NCBI GenBank assembly: GCA_963678675.1
Contig: OY783197.1
Coordinates: forward strand, 7,199,143-7,263,142
Origin: Xiphydria camelus
Taxonomy: Eukaryota; Arthropoda; Insecta; Hymenoptera; Xiphydriidae
Length of the DNA: 64,000 nucleotides
Reading direction: 5' to 3'
Shown here: positions 55,633 through 64,000 of the stretch, piece after piece
Position numbering within the stretch: position 1 is the first letter of the stretch
Layout: each line of letters opens with the position of its first letter
Program-made: the position numbers and the translations under genes
Notes under the pieces: model-generated
Databases searched by the model: none
Seen by the model: only the letters and a program-made list of their open reading frames with translations
What the model was told of the DNA's origin: nothing

Positions 55633-56023
55633 TCTGAGGTCGCGCCTCTTCACCCAACGTTTCTGGTCGCATGATGAGGGCCGTCCCGCCCGTGTATTGC
55701 GGAGCGCGATGTTGCCACGTCATACGGTGATCAGTGACGAGACACGACTTATATTGCGTTGTCGCTGGCAGCGTCGCAGACCAAATTTCTACTGCGAATC
55801 TGGTCGCACAGTGAGGACGGCCCCGTATTTTCCGTCTCACGCTTCATTAATATATTTTTTTCAATTTTTCCAATGAATGCAGAGCTATCATATTATAATT
55901 ATCGTATTCATGACACTTCAATGAAGGAATACGTAGCCAGTGATCATTCAAATCGAAGTAGTTAAGCAGTTATGACGATTTTTAAAAAAAAGTGCGGGGC
56001 CACGCTCATCACGCGACCTCAGA
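55633..56023. mobile_element. ~390-bp MITE-like insert, TCTGAGGTCGCG termini
   Basis: Left TCTGAGGTCGCGC and right CGCGACCTCAGA are short inverted repeats around a GC-richer centre. The target duplication is unclear. It abuts the 3' end of the family relic at 56024-56420. Confidence 0.5.
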
Positions 56024-56420
56024 AGGGCTCTTCGTTGTCATCATCGTCAAAGTTTTGTATTTTGTCATCCAGGCAATCTTCAAATTGAACATTTATTTCA
56101 TCATCACCATCGTCTGCATCGTTATTTAATTCCTCTTTAAGAACAAGTAAATTAATTAGATTGCGAATAGCTACAAATAGATGAAAATAATTTAAAGTGA
56201 GAATAAAATACCTGGTTCATTTTTTGAAGTGATTCACTGGCAAAACTTGGTAATTGATCACCATCGAACCAATTATAATTACCAAAAATATGTACTGAAC
56301 AGTTTTCAATAAAAAAGTGAAAATATGTCATTTTTACGGCTTGGGTATTATAGGGAACACGTATAAAAGTGTCTTTGACAAAATTAGAGGAGGTGCAGAA
56401 TACCTCAATCTCTATTTCAT
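56021..56420 (-). pseudogene. Uncharacterised transposon protein family, C-terminal end (locus 4, GDQLP type)
   Basis: Minus-strand exon reads YNWFDGDQLPSFASESLQKM and then meets a GTATTT donor near 56211. After a TTTGTAG acceptor near 56170, an acidic exon follows (LKEELNNDADDGDDEINVQF.., ..DDDDNEEPF). The intron lies just after the GDQLP block, as at 11.62 kb. The upstream part is missing. Confidence 0.55.
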
Positions 56421-56516
56421 GTCAGATGGATAAACGATCGAAGAGGCCGGCGTTTATGCACCTGAACCTAATAGCCCAGACGCGCGCGCGCGCGTCAGAG
56501 ATCTAAAATCTTTTTG

Positions 56517-57692
56517 ATGTGTAAACATCTATGCTATGGCTCTGCGGTACGACCTTCCTGGGAAATTGAGCGTCAGACGTAAGTCATGTAGATGTGACTG
56601 CGTCAGTGTGTGTGTGGCGCTACTGCGCATACTATTCGCGCAAGCTGGATTATCTCAACGGGAAAACATTTTAGAGAAAAATGTTTAATACAAAACTTTA
56701 AGGATTTTCCCTTGGCTACCCAGTGGTCGTATTGGATTTGACCTTGACCGTGACCTTTAAGGTAATATCAAATGCCTTCCTAAACCGTTCATCCGATTGC
56801 GATGAAACTTTGGGGAATGGTTGGACGCATGCCCGCGAAGGTTTCTGAGTTAGTAAATCTTATACAGGGTGTTCAAAAAGTACCGGTACGGATGATTATT
56901 ATGCCTTCCTAAACCGTTCATCCTATTGCGATGAAACTTTGGGGAATGGTTGGACGCATGCCCGCGAAGGTTTCTGAGTTAGTAAATTTTATAAAAGGTG
57001 TTCAAAAAGTACCGGTACTGATGATTATTATGCCTTCCTAAACCGTTCATCCGATTGCGATGAAAAGTTGGGAAATGGTTGGACGCATGCCCGCGAAGGT
57101 TTTTGAGTTAGTAAATCTTATACAGGGTGTTCAAAAAGTACCGGTACAGATGATTATTATGCCTTCCTAAACCGTTCATCCGATTGCGATGAAAATTTGG
57201 GGAACAGTTGGACGCATATCCGCGAAGGTTTCTGAGTTAGTAAATCTTATACAGGGTGTTCAAAAAGTCGAACTATACTTGACCTAAATTTGACCTCCGC
57301 TGACAATAAAGGTAACATGAAAAAAATGGTCAAGGACACATTTGAACGTGAAAAAAATTAATTTGACCTTTATATAACCTTGAAGGTCATGGTCAAGGTC
57401 AAATCCAATATGACCATTGCGCAGCCCGGGAAAAATACTAAAAGTTTTCTATTAAAAATGTATTTAAACAATGGTGGACGGACAAAATCAATCCAGAATC
57501 TACCCGTGCGAAGCCGGGACGGGCTGCTAGTAAGTTATAAATCTAATATAATAATAATAAATATTTTATTATAGAAAAAATTAAACTTCTTTATGTCGAA
57601 CTACGACGTCATATATTCCCCAATTAAACTCGGACCGCAGATAATTGTAAGATGTTTACACATACTTCGTGAGTACAACGGCACTCACACCT
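56517..57692. repeat. Block B: inverted copy of block A with Helitron H4 core
   Basis: Runs from GATGTGTAAACATCTATGCT to ..AGTACAACGGCACTCACACC, the inverse of 45240-46664. The Helitron core ends CTAG at 57527-57530 in plus sense and has four 129-bp monomers (marks at 56774, 56903, 57032, 57161) against six in block A. Confidence 0.82.
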
Positions 57693-57694
57693 TT

Positions 57695-59131
57695 TTTTTC
57701 TATCGCTTCTTTTCATGTCTAAGTAGACAAATATCAAAAATGGGCACCAAAATTTGGTCGGCAACATATTGTTTAAACAACTGAATGGGTAGATTTTAGT
57801 GTTTTTTGCACATATCTCCGAAAATATTTTTCTACGAAAAAATGATAGGGAACTAAATTGTTCGGCACTAAATTCTCCACAAAGAAAGTATCTATATTTT
57901 CTTCAATCGGAGCAATAGTTTCAAAGATATAACCCTGCGAAAGAGAGAGAGGCCGCTCGTCCGACTCTGTCACTTTCGCGCCGCGTGGGCTCCGAAACCT
58001 CCTAGAAATTGCTGGGGAAAAATGTATTATTGTTTTATATAGAGCACGAACCAGATAGGTATTACTTGGATAAATGGAGATTTTTGTGCTTCAAAAATGC
58101 AGTATCCAAAAAATCATTCAATCTAGCTTCTTGGCCATCTACTCGGGCAGCAGCACGGCAACATTTATATAACCGCACTATCGGCAGCACTGGTTAATGC
58201 ATAATACAACTTTATATGTAGAAAAATCAATTGATTTTGGTTTTCAATGCATTTAACAACAACAGAATCTATTAAAACTAAAGAAAATTGGGATAAAGCC
58301 AGTCGGGAAGGCTCGAGTGTCTACCAACCCATCAAAAAAGGGACAGGTGTTCGAATTGTTATACCAACGGCCCAATTATTATACCAATTTTCTGATAGTT
58401 GAACTGTCAGATAAGGAGAATGAAGAGGCAGAAGAATCTCAAGAAACTGGAGACACTGAGGGAATTGAGAATGAAAATGGAGACAGTGAAGATGACGAAC
58501 TAACAACGCCACATCACCTTCATGATGGTCCAAAACGTAAAAATTGGAGATTGATTTAATATAGAGAATAATTTATGTAATAAAAATTTGAATAAATAAC
58601 AATTTCCATATTTAACTTCATTTCTTTCAGTTATAATTTCTTCCCAGAATCTGTTCTGACATCTGTACGTCATATATTTCAATGATTTCGACGTTGTTGT
58701 AAATTTTTTTCACAATACATAAATATTGTTTGGTGATTATTTTTCGACTTTAATTCTAAACGATCAATGTATTCTCTTGTACTGGTTCGATGCGTAAGAT
58801 GCAGTGTTGCCAGACAATCATCCGATCGAAGCACTCTCCTCCACTGGCGTGATGCAAGAATTCGAGCGCCGCATGCCTCTTTCGCAGGGTTATATTTTTA
58901 AATTTATTGCTCCGATTTAAGAAAATGTAAATACTTTTTTGTGTGGAATTTAGTGCCGAACAATTTAGTTTCCTACCATTTTTTCGTAGGATGAATATTT
59001 TCGGAGATATGTGCAAAAAACACTAAAACCTACCTTTCAGTTGTTTAAACAATATGTTGCCGACCGAATTTTGGTGGTGCCCATTTTTGATATTTGTCTA
59101 CTTAAACATGAAAAGAAGCGATAGAAAAACA
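57695..59131. mobile_element. 1.4-kb inverted-arm element with family relic (locus 5)
   Basis: Arm 57695-57940 and arm 58885-59131 are inverted copies (TCTATCGCTTCTTTTCATGT at the ends, GTTTAAACAA and GTGTTTTTTGCACATATCTC inside). The 0.95-kb middle holds the coding relic below. Confidence 0.78.
58040..58559 (+). pseudogene. Uncharacterised transposon protein family, deleted relic (locus 5)
   Basis: Reads LDKWRFLCFKNAVSKK, LASWPSTRAAARQHLYN (equivalent to LPPTSEAAQQHIYR of locus 3), then, after a gap, an acidic tail (SDKENEEAEESQETG.., SEDDELTTPHH) ending in RKNWRLI and a stop at 58557-58559. The cysteine-rich part is deleted. Confidence 0.55.
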
Positions 59132-59134
59132 CGA

Positions 59135-59336
59135 CGTGTGGCCGCCACACGCGGAAGAAATGAAACTTCGATACCAGTTTCTCTGAATTTGATTCCGGTG
59201 GTATTAGTTTCAATTGGCTCTATACAAGTCTTTTACTATGCTTTTTCGTAGAGCCAATTGAAACTAATACCACCGGAATCAAATTCAGAGAAACTGGTAT
59301 CGAAGTTTCACTTCTTCCGCGTGTGGCGGTCACACG
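59135..59336. repeat. 200-bp hairpin, copy 2
   Basis: Inverse-orientation partner of 43635-43836 with the same arms; both inner arm sequences (CGATACCAGTTTCTCTGAAT) are nearly identical between copies. Confidence 0.9.
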
Positions 59337-59338
59337 TT

Positions 59339-59527
59339 TTGTTGTTCTTTTTCACCCTCAACTGTGCTCACAGCCATCAATGTTTGATTGTGTGAATTTA
59401 ATTCTTTCTCTCCATCCTCGATTTCGTTCTGTACTAGTTTTAGGTACATCGCTTCCTTCGTCATCCCTTTCTTTACACGTTGCCTCTCACGAAACTCTTT
59501 TGCCCGTTGTTTTCCTGTTTTTGCCAT
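59339..59527 (-). CDS. Small ORF MAKTGKQRAKEFRERQ, copy 2, intact
   Basis: From an ATG near 59527 the frame stays open to a stop beside the hairpin, about 62 residues: basic helical start, then an acidic half (LVQNEIEDGEKELN.., EGEKEQQNV). Same arrangement as copy 1 but uninterrupted. It may be the N terminus of a longer element protein cut by the hairpin. No family recognised. A degenerate duplicate of its 5' region lies at 59560-59700. Confidence 0.35.
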
Positions 59528-59548
59528 AATAATTTTAATATAACACAC

Positions 59549-60494
59549 ACGCGAAAGAATGTTCAGTGTTCATTGACGTTTACGAAATGGAAAGTTTATT
59601 TAACACGTTGCCTGTCACTGTACTATTTCGACCGTTCTGTCGCCTTTTTTGCAATAATAATTATAAATTAACACAAACACACGCAAGCGTGCGCGCGAAA
59701 GAATGTGCATGCACGGTGGTTGCTCGAGAAAAGTCGCGACTCCGATCGCAGACTACACGAGCTCCGTATGGCCGGCCACACGACGCGGTAAAATCAGGAA
59801 AACTAAAAATGCGACAAACGAAATATAAACAACTCATAAGTAACTCTGCGCCCTCTAGTCTGGCTTCTCTCAAGGATACGCCCAAAAAAGGGTCCTAAAC
59901 GCTAGATTTATGGTGAGCCTAAACAGTCCTCTTAGTGGAGGTGGGACACTGCGTCGCCTCGTAATATGAACAATAGCTTCCATGCCCGAAGAAACCCTCT
60001 CGAGCAACACAAACCAGACCTCCTCTGCACAGTCTAAACAGCGATTGATTTTTGCTTCATTTATTCTTCAGTTTTCAATTAATAACTATAACTTGTGCGA
60101 TCAAGAGTAGATCTCCTCGAGGTCGTAAATCCCGAAGGCACTACTGCGTGACACGACTAGTGACCGAAAATGTGGTGTGGTGGATTTAAACCGTATCGGT
60201 TAGTTGAAATGATTTAACACTGCACTTACAATATTACTGGTGATTATATTGGATTCAAAGAGATACAGTAATTCCGTGAAGGTAGCCGTGGTTTACAATT
60301 AGATACACTGCGAGGTTGTTTTGAAGGAAAGGTGTGGGACTGCGAACGCATTCGCAACCCCCATTCACCAAAACATACCGCCCGCCTCGCTGTTGCGACC
60401 GATGTACAGATTAGATCTAGATTAGTGCGTTACTTAGGTTGCGATAATAGTGAGTGGTAAGAAATGACGTAGAAGTCCCCTTTGCGACGGATAT
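59549..60494. other. No gene recognised
   Basis: Includes a GC-richer stretch (59750-60420) without coding potential; may be LTR or promoter DNA of an unidentified element. Confidence 0.4.
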
Positions 60495-60595
60495 TTTGCG
60501 AGGCTGGCTCGCGAGGCCGCCGCGCAAGGCAGCCTTAAGACATTTTTAACATGTGGCACGCTTCGCGCGGCGGCTTCGCGAGCCAGCCTCGCAAA
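60495..60595. repeat. GC-rich hairpin, ~34-bp arms
   Basis: TTTGCGAGGCTGGCTCGCGA (60495) and its inverse ending at 60595 pair around a 32-bp loop; arms also contain GGCCGCCGCGCAAG and its counterpart. Confidence 0.88.
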
Positions 60596-60614
60596 GTCAA
60601 CACATGGCTTTAAC

Positions 60615-60755
60615 GTACGCACAGTCGGGAGCGGTGGAATGGGGCAGGATCGCGGGCGGTGGAACGGGGCAGAGTCGACAGCGGTGTATTGGGACAGGGT
60701 CGAGAGCGCTGTATGAGCGAGACACGGTCGAGAGCGGTGGAGTGTGTGGGTTTCG
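60615..60755. repeat. Minisatellite, ~30-bp unit, four to five copies
   Basis: Degenerate unit GGTCGAGAGCGGTGGAATGG plus GGCA repeats directly after the GC-rich hairpin. Confidence 0.7.
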
Positions 60756-60819
60756 TTACAGTTTTTCGTCTCCTCGGGCGCGCATTCAGTACCCTCTGCA
60801 AAGAAGTTTCACTTCAAAA

Positions 60820-61511
60820 AAACAAAACGAGTCTGCTAGTACTCGAGACACTGATGTGTAAACATCTCGTGAGCGGTAACTACGGAACGGAAATGTGATT
60901 GGGATTTGTGAATATTGGTATCTGTAATCGAAGTAATTTCAAACAATTTTAAATCTTATAACTGTAGAAAAATATTTTTCATTTTCATTTTCATTTAATA
61001 ATGCCGCGCTTGACACAATCGGCTTATGATAGCTGAAATAAATAAGTGAGTCGGAGTAGAGCCGATCGACGAGGAGTTACTCCGACTCACTTACTGTACA
61101 TGGCGAACACCACTTCTACACAACATTGTTCTGCCAGATATTTACACATCAATTAATCATTCTAACTTGTAATTGATGTGTAAACATCTGGCAGAATAAT
61201 ATTGTATGGAAGTGGTGTTCGCCATGTACAGTAAGTGAGTCGGAGTAACTCTTCGTCGACCGGCTCTACTCCGACTCACTTATTTATTTTAGCTATCATA
61301 AGCCGATTGTGTCAAGCGCGGAATTATTAAATGAAAATGAAAATGAAAAATATTTGTCTACAGTTATAAGATTTTAAATTATTTGAAATTACTTCGATTA
61401 CAGATACCAATATTCATAAATCCCAATCCCAATCACATTTCCGTTCCATAGTTACCGCTCACGAGATATTTACACATCAGTGTCTCGAGTACTAGCAGAC
61501 TCGTTTTGTTT
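60820..61511. mobile_element. Fold-back element F, complete copy, 692 bp
   Basis: Arms 60820-61155 and 61169-61511 begin AACAAAACGAGTCTGCTAGT and contain CTGATGTGTAAACATCTCGT, AAGTGAGTCGGAGTA and TTCTGCCAGATATTTACACA. No gene inside. Truncated copy at 41115-41663. Confidence 0.92.
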
Positions 61512-63516
61512 AGAATATTTTTTTACTAATCAGAAATATAATCGAATACGAAAAATAATTTTTCATTTATTTAAAAAAAATCATGCTACAAAGGGTTAAC
61601 AAAAACTCCCTCCGAGTATTCCTTGCATTTAGGTAAGCATTTCTATTTCTTTTTCTTTTCCTCGATAACGAGTACAATACAACTACTTCTTCGGTTTCCG
61701 AATCCGATTCTAAATCTAGCAAGATTTCACCGAGGGATGCCATGCTGCGAGGTGCTAGTATGAGCCACTACTGGGTTCAAAATATGCGGTTTTGGAATAA
61801 AAACGTGGACGTGGACAAGATGGGATGGGTGTGGGCTGAAAATGTGTCGTGCGTGGGCTAGGCTCAATTTGCGGCGGGCCTTATAGTCCGTTCGCTGCAG
61901 TAACGTCGGACTGCTGACGAAATTGCCGTAGTAAAATCCACAGATATAATTATTGTCGTAATTAAACCCTGCGAAGGTATACTCTGATGATAATCCGGGG
62001 CAGGGTATACCTTCGTCTGACACGCCAATTAATGAGATTTACTTGGCGTGGTTAAGAGCCTCTGAGATGCGGCGATATAATCCCAGTTTAATTGATAATT
62101 ACGAAGAGGTATTAAACGCGATACCTATTAATTTCTTTTTTGCAGTTAGTGATATTCCTCGTACTTTTTCCTGGACCCATGGAATAACCCATCCTTCCCT
62201 TCCCTCTCACCCTATAAACCACCCTTGACTGAGGCAATTTCGTGAATTAAGAGAAAACGAGAAATACATTTTTTTAAAAGTTAGTCTCGTACCGGGACAA
62301 TTCAAAAATAATACCAAGAACAATAACAAATATACAATATTCGTTCGCATGAAATAGATAATAATTTGTAGAATTATATTTTCATTTAATTAATCTAGCA
62401 TAAAATGGGGTGAATAGCCCAAAAAGTTGGCCCCTCATTTCCATTATTTTCCGCTGCAACAAGGGACCAACTACCTGCACTAATTCACCTCGTTTTACCT
62501 TAAATATTTTGGATAATTTAAATTTTTCTATTTCATTGTTTTGAGTAACATGATTTTCTTTCATTATGAATCGTGGTCAATTCGACAGCAGCATCGTCTA
62601 TAAATCCTGCGTCCAACGTAACACATTTCAATGAATACTTATAATCAATAGTTATCAGAACTGACAATGAGTAATTAATTGCAATAAGAAATAATAATAC
62701 ACGAATATTGAGCATCTTTAAATGATATATTGTACCAAAATACCGCTCTCTCGAATAAGAAGAATTCTATTAACTATTGTATGGCTATTAATTTCAATGA
62801 GTGGATAAAGAAATTGAATTGGTATAATAATGTATTTACTTTAATTTATTTTTTTTAAATATGGAAGTTAAATATTGTGTCAGGTATCAATGATCGGAAA
62901 TAGGTTAAGGCTAAATGTACCGTCTTTGGTTACAAATTTTGCCACCACGTGACAGCATCAAAATGAGCTAATTTTTCTTGTCAATTTTCTCCCCAACGAA
63001 CAATTCATTTTTTAATCTGTAAACGGATTCGTGACTGTTTTCAATGTACAATTTAATGAAATTGGTTATTAAAATTTTTAATTGAAAAATTTTATAAAAA
63101 AATGCTTTAAAAACGTCAAAAAATGTACTTTTGTAAAAAATAGGGTTATAGAGACAAATAAGAAGTATAACTGATAATTGCTATGGATTCGAATTTTGAT
63201 TCTACCCAAAAACGTGATCGTAATCAGTAATTATTGTATTCAACCGAGCGCCGGCGAGGAGGGCGAAGACACAGCGGGGCGAGGCGAGCTTGCCTTCCAA
63301 CTCTCGCGGTCGGCCTGCCTCGACGTGTCTCGACAAGAGTGTTGTGCCGGCATGAGAAAGAGAGCGAAGAATGAGACAGAGCGTGGCTACAGAGTGGAGC
63401 AGGTTTAGGAGAAATATGAGAAACGGTGTAGTCCCGCTTTACTAATAGTCGAGGAGCTGGCGTCCAAAATGTGCCAGAGTTTTCTCAAAGCTAATTTTTT
63501 GAGATCAGGTTACTTT
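61512..63516. other. No gene; one MITE-like segment
   Basis: 62400-62505 has AAAATGGGGTGAATAG and an inverse AATTCACCTCGTTTTA around TTGGCCCCTCATTTCCATTA, related to the MITE at 39180. 63240-63410 is a GC-rich patch without a clear gene. Confidence 0.45.
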
Positions 63517-63520
63517 TTAA

Positions 63521-64000
63521 CCTTTATGTGACTGAGAAGGTACCCGGGTAACATTTGTATTTTTAGACAGTGTTCATTTGCGTATTAAGAGCTGCTGTGC
63601 GTGGTGGTTCTGCGAGATCTCTAAACTAGCTATTTAATATATTATGTAACATTTTTTGGTCACTACAATTATTATTTTAGCGAGAAATTATTATTTGAAA
63701 TGTTTACACCCTCTAATGACGGTTTAGGTACCGGGGTACTTTTACGTATTTTCCACAGAATTAATAATATTATGATATAAAAAACAAATAAAATGTTTTA
63801 ATTTTATTTTTATTGGCTAAGAAGTATATAATATAAAAATAATATATAAATTATTATAAAAATCTAATCAGGTTGTAGATTACAAGTTTCGCAAACGGCC
63901 TTGCTCACAGAATGTTCATTGCAAACTGGCTTTATGCAAGAAATGCACGACTTTCTGGTTTTGCGTTGTTTGTGGCCCAACTCTCGACATAAATAGCAAC
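63521..64000 (-). mobile_element. piggyBac element, left end and 3' coding end, continues past window
   Basis: TTAA (63517-63520) followed by CCTTTATGTGACTGAGAAGG fits a piggyBac terminus. An internal GGTACCCGGG/GGTACCGGGG motif recurs at 63540 and 63728. The transposase end lies just inside. Confidence 0.7.
63864..64000 (-). CDS. piggyBac transposase C-terminal zinc finger, partial
   Basis: Minus-strand frame from the window edge reads CYLCRELGHKQRKTRKSCIS.. with further pairs CIKPVC and CETC, then NLQPD and TAG at 63866-63864. The C-C..RKT..C-C..C-H..C-C pattern is the cysteine-rich finger that ends piggyBac transposases. It is open up to the edge, so this copy might be intact. Confidence 0.8.
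   Translation of the reverse strand, partial: CYLCRELGHKQRKTRKSCISCIKPVCNEHSVSKAVCETCNLQPD

Noticed and set aside
55625..55840. Minus-strand Arg-rich frame
   Set aside because: Lies wholly inside the GC-richer MITE-like insert; no family resemblance.

Overview
The window is arthropod nuclear DNA, most likely insect. It has introns with GT/AG sites, two exons of an insect-type NMDA-class glutamate receptor, and a dense, deeply nested set of transposons typical of repeat-rich insect genomes (Jockey-type LINE, BEL/Pao, Gypsy, Helitron, piggyBac, Harbinger, Tc1/mariner-pogo, many MITEs and fold-backs). Everything is read by eye from sequence; no database search was run.

Host gene. On the minus strand, 42013-41707 encodes a signal peptide plus the start of a glutamate-receptor amino-terminal domain and ends in a phase-1 GT donor. 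The next exon lies at 8693-8515, starts after a CAG acceptor in the matching phase, and continues the same domain. The two bracket a first intron of 33,013 bp (8694-41706), about half the window, which is almost entirely transposon. A 34-codon upstream ORF (42220-42116) precedes the start codon. Later exons lie beyond the left edge or were not seen.

Layout. 1-3.7 kb: LINE ORF2/ORF1 split by a 1.33-kb solo LTR. 3.7-4.7 kb: piggyBac remnant. 4.74-4.95 kb: TC microsatellite. 5-8.5 kb: repeats, a tRNA-derived insertion, fold-backs. 8.5-8.7 kb: receptor exon 2. 9.5-14.5 kb: MITE, a 2.9-kb element with long inverted arms, and a further relic of the same protein family. 14.7-22.7 kb: large terminal-inverted-repeat (TIR) pair enclosing a Harbinger (16.3-19.6) and Gypsy relics. 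23.7-31.0 kb: complete but dead BEL/Pao element with two DNA elements inside it. 31-34 kb: Helitrons with a 129-bp tandem monomer. 34-37.5 kb: 5S-rRNA-like fragment, pogo-like element, 217-bp tandem array, second tRNA-like repeat copy. 39-41.7 kb: fold-backs abutting receptor exon 1. 43-64 kb (upstream of the receptor): nested TIR elements, two inverted blocks with Helitron cores, fold-backs, piggyBac pieces.

Most interesting theme. Five loci (10.9-11.8, 13.0-14.2, 48.9-50.8, 56.0-56.4, 58.0-58.6 kb) are relics of one uncharacterised protein family. Shared motifs are a DGFF...PKSFGNISKKIL block, a VFD-like motif followed by D-E-R residues, a CDTSSALF motif, a PPTSEAAQQH-like motif, a cysteine-rich or GDQLP C terminus and an acidic tail. 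Three of the five sit in long inverted-repeat structures. This looks like a poorly described DNA-transposon lineage that repeatedly collapses into fold-back form.
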